Source: Megasphaera_A sueciensis
GTDB lineage: Bacteria > Bacillota > Negativicutes > Veillonellales > Megasphaeraceae
Direction of reading: 5' to 3'
Length of the DNA: 64,000 nt
NCBI RefSeq assembly: GCF_050219315.1
Contig: NZ_CP116939.1
Coordinates: 2,666,001 to 2,730,000 of the forward strand
Shown: positions 42,402 to 51,094 of the stretch, piece by piece
Position numbering within the stretch: position 1 is the stretch's first letter
Layout of the letters: the number at the start of each line of letters is the position of its first letter
Translations under genes and position numbers: made by a program
The notes under the pieces: generated by a model
The model's input: the letters and a program-made list of their open reading frames with translations, nothing else
Told to the model about the DNA's origin: nothing
Database searches by the model: none

Positions 42402-43842
42402 GGGAGTGTAAAATGAAGTGTGTAAGTTACCGGTAACCAATTTACTAACTTACGCACTTCATTTTTTTGTCGAGGTGCGGTACACTATCAGAAAGCAGGT
42501 TGAAAGGAATTGAGTACAGCACTGATGAAGAAACGTAGAAACCCGAGTGAGAAAGGCCAGGCAATCGCCAAGCTCATCATGGAACAATACCAGCCGAAGA
42601 CGCAGGAAGACATGCAGATAGCGCTGAAGGACGTGTTCGGTCCTATCTTCGAAGCTATGCTGCAGGGCGAGATAGATAACCATCTCGGGTATAGCTCCAA
42701 TGATCATAGCAAGAAGGAAACCTCCAACCGTCGGAATGGCTATACGGAGAAAACCATCCAGACTTCGGTCGGCGAGGTCCCCATCCGCGTCCCACGGGAC
42801 CGCGAATCTACCTTCGAGCCCCAGGTAGTCCCCAAACGCACCAAGGATGTCACAGGGATCGAGAGCAAGGTACTGGCCATGTATGCACGCGGCATGAGCC
42901 AGCGGGATATTGCCAAGACGATTGATGACATCTATGGATTCGAGCTGTCCGCAGAGAGCATCTCGAACATCACAGACCGAGTGATGGACGAAGTCCAGCA
43001 TTGGCAGACACGTCCTCTGAACCCCTTCTACCCCTTCTTGTTCGTAGACTGCCTGTACGTCTCTGTACGCAAGGATTATGAGACCAAGAACCACGCTGTC
43101 TACGTCATCCTCGGCTATGACATCAATGGCTCGAAGGATGTCCTGGGCCTTTGGATGAACGAGACGGAGGGCAAACATAACTGGATGCAGATATTCGATG
43201 AGCTGAAGGCCCGTGGCGTTGAAGATGTCGGATTCATCTGCATGGATGGTGTCTCCGGTTTGGAAGAGGGAGCAAAGTCCATCTTCCCCCAGGTGGTCGT
43301 GCAGCGCTGCATCGTCCATCTGATCCGCAACTCCATCAAGTACATCCCATCCAAGGATTACAAGGCCTACACGACCCAGCTCAGGAAGGTCTATGGAGCC
43401 GTGAACCTGAAGAGTGCTGAGGCCGAATTCGAGCGGTTCAAGCAGGCCTGGAGCCAGTACCCCGGTGCGGTAGAAACATGGAAGCGGAACTGGCAGCATG
43501 TCCAGCAACTATTCAACTATGGCAGTGCCGTAAGGAAGGTGATGTATACCACCAATGCGATAGAGAGCGTGAATTCCAGCTTCCGAAAAGTCACCAAGAA
43601 GGGCTCGTTCTCCAGCGAGGAATCTGTCTTCAAGGTTCTCTATCTCAGGGTAAAGGAACTCTATGCCAAGTGGGAAGGGCATCATATCCAGAACTGGGCG
43701 ATGGTCAGAAACCAGTTGGCTATGGATGATAAGCTGCAAGCTCGTATCCTGAAATACGAGAAATTTTAAAGCCAGCAATCACTGGTAACGCATCTTCTTT
43801 TATGATACCTAAAAAAACTTACACACTTAACTTGACAAACCC
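42402..43842 (+). mobile_element. IS256-family insertion sequence (1441 bp)
   Basis: The element runs from GGGAGTGTAAAATGAAG to CAAACCC. The left end and the complement of the right end share an imperfect inverted repeat over about 28 bp, including AAGTGTGTAAGTT. The direct repeats TTCCTTTG at 42394-42401 and 43843-43850 are 8-bp target duplications, as expected for IS256. It encodes one full transposase and its base composition is clearly more GC-rich than the host. The identical duplications and clean frame restoration indicate a recent insertion. Confidence 0.93.
42510..43769 (+). CDS. IS256-family transposase
   Basis: A 419-residue mutator-type transposase of full length. The DDE triad is visible as the D of FLFVDCLYV, the D of ICMDGVSGLEEG and the E of TNAIESVNS, with the conserved QRCIVHLIRNS between. 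It begins at TTG 42510 with AAAGGAA just upstream; ATG 42525 is an alternative. The codon use (many C/G-ending codons) differs sharply from the neighbours. The protein appears intact, so the element is probably active. Confidence 0.95.
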   Translation: MSTALMKKRRNPSEKGQAIAKLIMEQYQPKTQEDMQIALKDVFGPIFEAMLQGEIDNHLGYSSNDHSKKETSNRRNGYTEKTIQTSVGEVPIRVPRDRESTFEPQVVPKRTKDVTGIESKVLAMYARGMSQRDIAKTIDDIYGFELSAESISNITDRVMDEVQHWQTRPLNPFYPFLFVDCLYVSVRKDYETKNHAVYVILGYDINGSKDVLGLWMNETEGKHNWMQIFDELKARGVEDVGFICMDGVSGLEEGAKSIFPQVVVQRCIVHLIRNSIKYIPSKDYKAYTTQLRKVYGAVNLKSAEAEFERFKQAWSQYPGAVETWKRNWQHVQQLFNYGSAVRKVMYTTNAIESVNSSFRKVTKKGSFSSEESVFKVLYLRVKELYAKWEGHHIQNWAMVRNQLAMDDKLQARILKYEKF

Positions 43843-44130
43843 TTCCTTTGCTGTATCTGGGCTTTGATGAAGCGCGTTTTGGAAGACAACAGCGTTTTAT
43901 TTGTCGGCGTTCTTATGTCATTATGTGGATTATAGCTGTTGTAACATTATCAGTATTTAGTTTGGCCATAGAAGATATATGGAAAAATTCTTCTTTTTGG
44001 GAATGGCCGACATTGGCGCGTGATATTGTTTTTATTATTTTTATGTATGTGGAAGTTAGCATGACTATGTTGGGAGCGTTTATCCTTACGCAATTACGAT
44101 ATATGGATATGGCTATAACAGGAGGATTTC

Positions 44131-45000
44131 ATGAGAAATAAGCTGGCCGGTAAGATGGAACATGTCATTTGGCTGTTTTTGTGGATAATACCTATTCCTT
44201 TTGGTGCATTTTCTACAGACCGCATGGGACTTGTTACTATTTCTGTATTATTATTTTTATTGCTCTCTATTTTTGTACCTGTTGTATTTCGTTATCACCA
44301 AATGAAAAAAAAGGGGGAATCGCCATATGTGCGTATTCCCTTTATTTTATATGGCGGTTTTGTGGGACTGTTTATTGGTTTAGGGATTTTGAATGGAGTT
44401 ATGGCTTTTTCTATTTGGAAAATATATGTGGGAAGATTGGTATTGTATACAATCTGGATGTTTTTTTTGGTTTGTTTGCAATATGCTCTTGCTAATTTGT
44501 TTTCATATTGGCATGAACGGAGACGAAGTTTTTGGTATTCTGAATTTCTGGATCCTGTTTTATATAGTTTGCCGTTACCTTGTTCGGTGTTGGGGATGTT
44601 TTTATTTCCAGCTGTTTCCACTACAGATTTGTCTGGACAAATTCTGATGGGCGTAGCGATTATCATGAGCAGTATGGTATACCTTTTTGCTGTTTTTGTT
44701 CTGGCAACTTTTGCATTTTATTTTTATCCAAAAAAGCATTCGCCTATGACGTTGCGGATGCATATCATTTCTTTTATTCGAATTTTCGTGATGGGATTTG
44801 TCTGGATATTTATCAACATTATGGTTTTTAATACAAAGACATCTATTATGGGGACTATTATATTTACGCTGATGCCTGTATTGCAAAATAATTTGTTGGT
44901 ATTTTTTTCCCCCTTTGTGTATGAAGGAATCGTAATCACCATAGCTGTTGCTGTAAGTAATATAGTGATGCTGGCATTTAGAGACAATATGGATGGATAG
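44131..45000 (+). CDS. polytopic membrane protein of unknown function
   Basis: A 289-residue protein with about seven or eight hydrophobic helices and short loops; I do not recognise the family. Charged loops are QMKKKGESPYVR and SYWHERRRSFWYSEF, and an intramembrane-like LPLPCSVLG is notable. SD AGGAGG precedes ATG, and the start lies inside the last codons of the interrupted upstream gene, so translation was normally coupled to it. Its opening WIIPIPFGAF mirrors IIPIPIGAY of that gene. The IS probably has a polar effect unless it supplies a promoter. Confidence 0.8.
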   Translation: MRNKLAGKMEHVIWLFLWIIPIPFGAFSTDRMGLVTISVLLFLLLSIFVPVVFRYHQMKKKGESPYVRIPFILYGGFVGLFIGLGILNGVMAFSIWKIYVGRLVLYTIWMFFLVCLQYALANLFSYWHERRRSFWYSEFLDPVLYSLPLPCSVLGMFLFPAVSTTDLSGQILMGVAIIMSSMVYLFAVFVLATFAFYFYPKKHSPMTLRMHIISFIRIFVMGFVWIFINIMVFNTKTSIMGTIIFTLMPVLQNNLLVFFSPFVYEGIVITIAVAVSNIVMLAFRDNMDG

Positions 45001-45023
45001 TTACCCGCCTTACTTAATAGGGT

Positions 45024-45062
45024 AAAAAAGAGCTGAGAATATAATTCGCAGCTCTTTTTTTA
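45024..45062. terminator. bidirectional terminator
   Basis: AAAAAAGAGCTG pairs with CAGCTCTTTTTT over a 13-base loop. It divides the membrane-protein unit from the convergent potE gene. Confidence 0.85.
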
Positions 45063-45100
45063 TGGATTCATTGAGGTCGTATAATACACTCACTGGTTTT

Positions 45101-46435
45101 TTATTTTATATGATCTTCTATAGGAAATGGCTGCTTATGCAGATTAAATTTAATAGCATAACCGACAATACCTATTCCGGCTGCAATGACGCCGCCGATA
45201 AAGGCCGCTTCCTCTGTTGTGGTTAGTGCGTATACACAATATATGATTGATATGCTTGCCAAAAAATAGGCAAGGTTTCTATTGCAGCTTTTATTGCTTA
45301 TATGTTTTTTTGTTAGTATGGACTTAAGTGATGCTGCGCAAAGAATATAAGGAATGATATTTGTCACAACAGCTAAATTTGCTAAAAGTTCAAATTGAGC
45401 AGCTAAAGTAGGACTCATAGTCATAAGAGATAAACACATCTGCATAAGGAGAATTATAATCATTCCCTGGATCGGGGCATCAGCATTTGTTACTTTAGCA
45501 AATATCTTTGGAAATAATCCGCGTTCTGCACTAGTCTTAAATACTCTGGCTAAAGTAAATTGCCAGGAAAGCAATGAGCCTGCGCAGGAAATGACCATAA
45601 GACCCATAACAATTTTTCCGATTTCAGAGCCCAGCATATAGGAAAATGCTATGCCAAAAGGTGCGTTAGAAGTTAAAATAATATCATTGGGAACGATTCC
45701 AAATATGGCATTGGTAGAGGCAACATAAATAATGGCTACAGCGACAGTACTGACAAAGGTTGCGATAGGAACATTTTTTTGCGGGTTTTCCACCGCATCC
45801 ATATTAACAGCGGCCGATTCTAGTCCAAGGAAAGACCATAATGTCAGTGCAATAGAGTTACCGATAGCATCGCTTAAAGGCACATTATTAGGATTCCAGG
45901 CAGATATCCATAAAGAAGGATCAAACCAATACCAGCCAATAATGCTGATTCCTAAAACGGGAAGTATAGCGCCCCAAATAGTTATAGTACTGCGTGTGCC
46001 TGATTGGCGTGTGCCACTAAAGTTTAAAATAGCACCAAGCCAAAGTAAAGATATTGTATAGATGCACGTTTGCAGGGGAGTTAGTGTTATACTGAAAAAT
46101 TCGGCGCCATACCCTACGGCTGATATGGCAATAGCTACATTAGCAATAACGATAGAAACAGCATAGGAATAATTTGCCATAAAATGTCCTATTCGTCCAA
46201 ATGCATATTCAGAATAACCGCCCATTCCACCGGGTTTTGTAGAAAACATTCCACACCTGGCGAACGTCATAGCTAAGGCTAAAGAGCCTAGAGAAGTAAT
46301 AACCCATGATATAATAGAAATAGTTCCTACCTGGGCGAGTTTGGTTGGCAGCATGATAATGCCGGCACCAAGCATATTGGCAGCTGTCACAAAGGTGAGC
46401 TGGACAACAGACATTTTACGGCATACAGTTTTCAT
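45101..46435 (-). CDS. potE: putrescine/ornithine antiporter PotE-like APC transporter
   Basis: A 444-residue APC-family antiporter with twelve hydrophobic segments. The opening KMSVVQLTFVTAANMLGAGI and the following IIMLPTKLAQVGTISIISW are close to E. coli PotE, as are GGMGGYSEYAFGRIGHFMANY and FLGLESAAVN. PotE exchanges ornithine for putrescine, usually with an ornithine decarboxylase for acid resistance and energy; no decarboxylase gene is here, so another diamine/amino-acid pair or a distant partner is possible. SD GAAGGA before ATG. Monocistronic on the minus strand. Confidence 0.88.
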   Translation of the reverse strand: MKTVCRKMSVVQLTFVTAANMLGAGIIMLPTKLAQVGTISIISWVITSLGSLALAMTFARCGMFSTKPGGMGGYSEYAFGRIGHFMANYSYAVSIVIANVAIAISAVGYGAEFFSITLTPLQTCIYTISLLWLGAILNFSGTRQSGTRSTITIWGAILPVLGISIIGWYWFDPSLWISAWNPNNVPLSDAIGNSIALTLWSFLGLESAAVNMDAVENPQKNVPIATFVSTVAVAIIYVASTNAIFGIVPNDIILTSNAPFGIAFSYMLGSEIGKIVMGLMVISCAGSLLSWQFTLARVFKTSAERGLFPKIFAKVTNADAPIQGMIIILLMQMCLSLMTMSPTLAAQFELLANLAVVTNIIPYILCAASLKSILTKKHISNKSCNRNLAYFLASISIIYCVYALTTTEEAAFIGGVIAAGIGIVGYAIKFNLHKQPFPIEDHIK

Positions 46436-46688
46436 TATCAGTCCTTCTTTCTTTAAAACAAATATAATAATTATATATTTTGAAATTTTAAAATCAATTT
46501 ATTTTATCATTTTTATATATAAAATTAAATAGTTAAATTTATAAAAAATAAAAAAATGAATTTATGACTATGCATAATTTATATAGTTGTTGTTTGAAAA
46601 ATGGAAATATTACAAAGCGGGGGTATAATAAAATTTGAGAAATATACATTTTTTATTATAGAACTTCGTAAAATGAAGTAAGGTATTA
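46436..46688. other. AT-rich intergenic region
   Basis: Upstream of potE. A/T-rich, with TATAAT-like words that could hold its promoter but no clear -35/-10 pair I trust. No gene seen. Confidence 0.4.
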
Positions 46689-46750
46689 TTTCAGATAAAT
46701 ATAAAAAGCATGAATTCCGAAGAATTCATGCTTTTTATATTTATCTGAAA
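46689..46750 (-). terminator. very long perfect hairpin after the first thiolase gene
   Basis: A perfect 29-bp stem (centre GCATGAATTC-CGAA-GAATTCATGC) whose outer parts are A/T-rich. It lies six bases beyond the thiolase stop. It terminates the minus-strand gene and can act in both directions. Confidence 0.85.
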
Positions 46751-46755
46751 ATAGA

Positions 46756-47940
46756 TTATTTTAAACGTTGGATAACGCAAGCAGTACCCTGTCCGCCACC
46801 GATGCAGAGAGCAGCTAAACCAAATTCACCGTCACGAGCTTGTAAGCCATTAAGAAGGGTAACCATAATACGCGCACCAGAACATCCAATTGGATGGCCC
46901 AAAGCAATAGCGCCGCCATAGATATTTGTTTTATCCATATCTACTTTTAATTCACGGCAGCAATATACAGCTTGTGCTGCAAAAGCTTCATTTAATTCAA
47001 TAACATCCATATCGTCAATAGTCATGCCAATTTTAGCAAGTGCTTTGCGCGAAGATGGAACCGGACCAGTACCCATGATAGCGGGTTCAACACCGGCAGA
47101 AGCCCAGCTAAGAATTTTAGCTAATGGTTTGAGTCCTAACTCTTTTGCTTTATCAGCGGACATAACAACAAGAGCTGCAGCCCCATCATTGATACCGGAA
47201 GCATTACCAGCTGTAACCGTACCGTCTTTGATGAAAGCAGGACGCAATTTAGCAAGATCTGCGGCTGTGCAGTTCGGACGAATAAATTCATCCTTATCAA
47301 CAACGATATCGCCCTTTTTCTTGTGAACTATATAAGGAACGATTTCACGGGCAAAAGTGCCATCCTGTTGAGCAGTATAAGCATGCTGTTGAGAACGGAG
47401 TGCTAATGCATCTTGATCTTCCCGTGAAATACCGAAACGTTTGGCAATATTTTCGGCAGTTACACCCATGTGATAATTATTTTCCGTGCAAGTTAAGCCA
47501 TCACGAAGCAGTAAGTCTTCGAATACTCCGTTGCCCATGCGATATCCGCGGCGTCCCTTAGCAATAGCATAAGGAGCGTTGCTCATGTTTTCCATACCAC
47601 CGGCTACGATGATATTTGCATCACCTAACTGGATCTGCTGTGCAGCTAAGGAGATACAACGAAGTCCGGAACCACACAGTTTATTTACGGTGAGAGCAGG
47701 AACTTCCTGGGGTATACCGGCATGGAGCATAGCCTGACGAGCTGTATTTTGTCCTTGACCGGCCTGAATTACATTACCGAATAATACTTCGTCAATTTGG
47801 TCGAGAGGTACATTCTGAGCACGGTCTAAAGCACCCTTAATTGCAGTAACTCCAAGATTTACTACGGGAACATCAGCGAAGGCACCATTGAAGCTACCAA
47901 TAGCAGTACGTACAGCACTTACGATAACAGCATCTTTCAT
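46756..47940 (-). CDS. thlA: acetyl-CoA C-acetyltransferase (thiolase), copy A
   Basis: A 394-residue biosynthetic-type thiolase joining two acetyl-CoA into acetoacetyl-CoA. Nucleophile C89 is in NKLCGSG; GGAIALGHPIGCSGAR carries the histidine and ALCIGGGQG the second cysteine. The length and motifs match ThlA. SD AAAGGGTGG before ATG. A paralogue lies 370 bases upstream on the same strand; other butyrate-pathway genes are not in the window. Confidence 0.95.
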   Translation of the reverse strand: MKDAVIVSAVRTAIGSFNGAFADVPVVNLGVTAIKGALDRAQNVPLDQIDEVLFGNVIQAGQGQNTARQAMLHAGIPQEVPALTVNKLCGSGLRCISLAAQQIQLGDANIIVAGGMENMSNAPYAIAKGRRGYRMGNGVFEDLLLRDGLTCTENNYHMGVTAENIAKRFGISREDQDALALRSQQHAYTAQQDGTFAREIVPYIVHKKKGDIVVDKDEFIRPNCTAADLAKLRPAFIKDGTVTAGNASGINDGAAALVVMSADKAKELGLKPLAKILSWASAGVEPAIMGTGPVPSSRKALAKIGMTIDDMDVIELNEAFAAQAVYCCRELKVDMDKTNIYGGAIALGHPIGCSGARIMVTLLNGLQARDGEFGLAALCIGGGQGTACVIQRLK

Positions 47941-48260
47941 TTGAAAACCACCCTTTCTGAATGTGAAATAATGAGATATATTTTAGCTAGTAGAGTATAT
48001 CTGCTGCTTAAAACCATTGTATATATTTATATAAAAAAAGGTAAAATTACAGGAATAATGAAATATATTTTTATCGTTCTGTTTTTCACAATCTAACAAT
48101 AATATAGTACATTTTTTCACAAAATAATGCAATAGAAAAAGAATATTTTAATTTTATTTTAATTTATCTTTTACTTGAAAAAGTATTTTAATAAATTATT
48201 AGAATGATAATACCGTTTTTCATAAGAAAATTATATCATAATAAAATATAAAACCACCAA
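47941..48260. other. AT-rich region between the two thiolase genes
   Basis: About 320 bases, very A/T-rich, with no reading frame worth calling. It must contain the promoter of copy A (minus strand). I see several TATAAT-like words but no unique promoter. Confidence 0.4.
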
Positions 48261-48295
48261 AAAAAAACATGGATTAAAAAATCCATGTTTTTTGC
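48261..48295 (-). terminator. terminator after thiolase copy B
   Basis: AAAAAAACATGGATT and AATCCATGTTTTTT form a hairpin with an A-rich loop, 17 bases past the copy B stop, making the two thiolases separate transcripts. Confidence 0.8.
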
Positions 48296-48311
48296 AACTT
48301 AAAATCAATAA

Positions 48312-49493
48312 TTATTTGATACGTTCTACGATGCAGGCAGTACCTTGGCCGCCACCAATACAAAGAGAAGCAAGGCCATATTTGCCATCGACTTCCTGTA
48401 GTCCATAGAGCAACGTTGTAAGAATACGAGCACCAGAAGCTCCGATTGGGTGTCCGATAGCAATAGCACCGCCATGAATGTTGACTTTGTTCATATCAAC
48501 TCCCAATTCACGGCAGCAATATACTGCTTGGGCAGCAAAAGCTTCATTTAATTCAAAGAGGTCTATGTCCGTAATGTTCAAACCGGCTTTTTCAAGGGCC
48601 TTACGTGAAGAAGGAACCGGGCCGGTACCCATAATGGCAGGATCAACGCCAGCCGAAGCATAGCTTATAATTTTGGCTAATGGTTTGAGGCCAAGTTCAG
48701 CGGCTTTATCAGCAGACATAATAACAAATGCAGCGGCTCCATCATTAATGCCGGAAGCATTGCCAGCTGTAACTGTGCCGTCTTTAATAAAGGCAGGTTT
48801 CAATTTGGCGAGATTTTCTTTGGTAGAGCCTTCGCGCGGAAATTCATCAGTGTCAATAATAGTATCACCCTTTTTGCCGTGTACGACGACCGGAACAATT
48901 TGACTCTTGAAATCACCGTTTTTTATGGCTTCGCAGGATCTAATCTGAGAGCGCAATCCTAATTCGTCCTGTGCTTCACGGCTGACATCAAATTGTTTAG
49001 CAACATTTTCAGCGGTGACACCCATATGATAATCATTAAAAGCATCCCATAGGCCATCTTTGATCATAATATCAATGAGTTGGCCGTTTCCCATACGGTA
49101 TCCCCAGCGAGCTTTAGGAATAGCATAGGGAGCAGCCGACATGTTTTCCATACCGCCGGCTATGATGCAATCAGCATCACCTGCCTTAATAAACTGTGCA
49201 GCCATAGATACCGTACGCAGTCCTGATCCGCAAACTTTATTTACTGTTAATGCAGGAACTTTTACAGGAAGACCGGCTTTGATCATGGCTTGGCGGGCTG
49301 GATTTTGTCCTAAACCAGCTTGCAACACGTTGCCCATAAGAACTTCATCAATAATATCTTTTGAAATTCCTGCACGTTTAACGGCTTCTTCAATTACAAC
49401 AGCACCCAAATCAATAGCTGAAACATCTTTGAAGGCTCCGCCGTATTTACCGACTGCAGTACGGCAGGCACTTACGATTACAACTTCTTTCAT
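48312..49493 (-). CDS. acetyl-CoA C-acetyltransferase (thiolase), copy B
   Basis: A 393-residue paralogue of copy A, alike over its full length. Nucleophile C88 in NKVCGSG, histidine in GGAIAIGHPIGASGAR, cysteine in SLCIGGGQG. Motif differences between the copies (GCSGAR versus GASGAR; YIVHKKKGD versus VVVHGKKGD) suggest divergence after duplication, perhaps with different chain preference. Start ATG 49493 is behind AGGTGG; a GTG four codons earlier is in frame. Confidence 0.94.
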   Translation of the reverse strand: MKEVVIVSACRTAVGKYGGAFKDVSAIDLGAVVIEEAVKRAGISKDIIDEVLMGNVLQAGLGQNPARQAMIKAGLPVKVPALTVNKVCGSGLRTVSMAAQFIKAGDADCIIAGGMENMSAAPYAIPKARWGYRMGNGQLIDIMIKDGLWDAFNDYHMGVTAENVAKQFDVSREAQDELGLRSQIRSCEAIKNGDFKSQIVPVVVHGKKGDTIIDTDEFPREGSTKENLAKLKPAFIKDGTVTAGNASGINDGAAAFVIMSADKAAELGLKPLAKIISYASAGVDPAIMGTGPVPSSRKALEKAGLNITDIDLFELNEAFAAQAVYCCRELGVDMNKVNIHGGAIAIGHPIGASGARILTTLLYGLQEVDGKYGLASLCIGGGQGTACIVERIK

Positions 49494-49690
49494 TAAAAAA
49501 ACCACCTTTCTTTTTAAGTATATAATTATAGAATATAAACTATATGCGCCAATTAAGACATATGGCTTAGTTTAAGATTAATATACATAGTATATCATAA
49601 TTCAATCAAAATATATAATACCAATATATAAATTAAAGAAAAAAAACTTGCATCATGCATTTTTGATAACAGTGGGATCTGAAATTTGTT

Positions 49691-50812
49691 TTAAATAGTA
49701 TATGATTCATTGAGAAATCTTATAATAGATTTCTTATGAATCATAACGCCATTTTCTAGAGCTGATGTATCAAAGTGCATATCAGGATGATGAAGTCCGG
49801 GTTCTGCATCCACCCCCAAACCTGTAAATCCAGCTTTCAAGTGGGGAAGTTTAGAGGTATACCAGAAGAAATCTTCCCCCCCGGGCGTAGTAAAAGGCGG
49901 GCACAGCGCTTCCTTACCAAAGGATTCAACTATGATTTCTCCTAGTATTTTAGTGATTTCAGGATCCAATTCAGCTGCCGGTAATTCTGTGGGAGTTTCC
50001 AGACTTTCGACCGTGGCTCCGACCGTAGCGGCGCCTGCGTGAATAGCTCGAATTACTTTTTCCTTGAGTTCTTTCATCGTATCATTAAATTGAGCCCGAA
50101 TGTCAAATGTAATAGCGGCATGTGCGGGAATGGCATTAGTAACACCGGAATCGCAGAGAAAGCGTGTGCATTTGGCGCTGCAAGCGACAACGGGGTTCAT
50201 GTGTATTGCATTTACTGCTGTTATAGCGGCAATAGCGCCATCAATTGCATTGATTCCGAGATGAGGACGGGCACCGTGAGCGGGAATCCCCTTGATGACT
50301 GCTTTTATAGTACAGGAAGAGGAATAATACATTGCTTCAATGATTTGACCGCTGCGACATTCTTGGATAGGACGTATATGCATTCCTAATAAAATATCAA
50401 TATCATTGATGACACCTGCTCCCAGCATGATTTTAGCACCAACGCCGATTTCTTCAGCGGGCTGAAAAATAATTTTTAGTTTTCCTTTTTTTATAGAGTT
50501 TTCTGCTATAATTTCTTCTGCGGCGGTAAGAAGCATTGCGCAATGGGCATCGTGCCCACAGGTGTGACGCTGTACGGGTTTCCCTTCTATAATATGTGTC
50601 AGGGCATCCATATCTGCGCGTATGCCGAGTACAGGTCCGGGGAGACCGCTGTCATATATGCCAACTATTCCAGTGGCACCACCGATATGGCGGGTAACTG
50701 CATAGCCGGCGGCTTCTAACTTAGCTGCTAAATATGCGGCAGTTTTAAATTCCTGCAATCCAGGTTCGGGAATAGCATGCAAATAGTTGTAATGTGTCAA
50801 TACATTGGACAT
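49691..50812 (-). CDS. M20-family amidohydrolase, copy A
   Basis: A 373-residue M20D (IAA-amidohydrolase/hippuricase-like) enzyme. Metal-binding segments RADMDAL, CGHDAHCAM, FQPAEEIG and the C-terminal HHPDMHFD are intact. It would cleave N-acyl amino acids. The start is uncertain: ATG 50812 (MSNVLTHYNYLHAIPE) aligns with the start of copy B but has no good SD, and the frame is open to 50896. The IS110 element inserted just upstream may have removed the native signals; expression might be impaired. Confidence 0.88.
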   Translation of the reverse strand: MSNVLTHYNYLHAIPEPGLQEFKTAAYLAAKLEAAGYAVTRHIGGATGIVGIYDSGLPGPVLGIRADMDALTHIIEGKPVQRHTCGHDAHCAMLLTAAEEIIAENSIKKGKLKIIFQPAEEIGVGAKIMLGAGVINDIDILLGMHIRPIQECRSGQIIEAMYYSSSCTIKAVIKGIPAHGARPHLGINAIDGAIAAITAVNAIHMNPVVACSAKCTRFLCDSGVTNAIPAHAAITFDIRAQFNDTMKELKEKVIRAIHAGAATVGATVESLETPTELPAAELDPEITKILGEIIVESFGKEALCPPFTTPGGEDFFWYTSKLPHLKAGFTGLGVDAEPGLHHPDMHFDTSALENGVMIHKKSIIRFLNESYTI

Positions 50813-50919
50813 AGTAAAAACTTGTATGATAATTACAGAAGCAAAATTACATACTTTCCTTTCTTTTAATTGTAGGTGTATGTGACTATAATACATTCAG
50901 ATGTTGTGGACTTTTCATA

Positions 50920-51094
50920 ATTTTCTGTAGTTCAACTACTAAAAGGAGTGTATTGCCGTTTCATTATCTGAATTGTTTATAGTTGGATGTGCCATAGGCT
51001 GAAACCAGCGTACGAGTACTCATTTCAATCAAGTCTACGATGATAATCGTGAACGGATATCACATCATCAATAATAAGGAAAGGGGTGCATCCC
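50920..51094 (+). ncRNA. IS110 left-end non-coding region, possible bridge RNA
   Basis: IS110-group elements encode a bridge RNA in the left non-coding end that pairs with target and donor DNA. This stretch has no reading frame of note. It contains a small hairpin, ACGATGATAATCGT (about 51039-51052), and other potential stems. The assignment rests on family knowledge and position; I did not resolve the loops. Confidence 0.4.

Larger units (their letters stand above)
42252..44141 (+). pseudogene. small membrane-protein gene interrupted by the IS256 element
   Basis: The 5' part (42252-42401, exactly 50 codons, SD GGAGG before ATG) encodes a membrane protein starting MSWWRDILRQ with IIPIPIGAY. 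The 3' part (43851-44141) continues in the same frame from LYLGFDEARFGRQQ to GGFHEK. Removing the IS and one copy of the 8-bp duplication restores a continuous 146-residue frame with about four membrane segments. As it stands, the first part runs four codons into the IS and stops. The IIPIPxGA start resembles that of the next gene (WIIPIPFGAF), so the two are probably related and worked together. Function unknown. Confidence 0.88.

Noticed and set aside
42459..43508. 349-residue minus-strand frame antisense to the IS256 transposase
   Set aside because: High-GC codons of the transposase keep the opposite frame open; it has no motif and no SD of its own.
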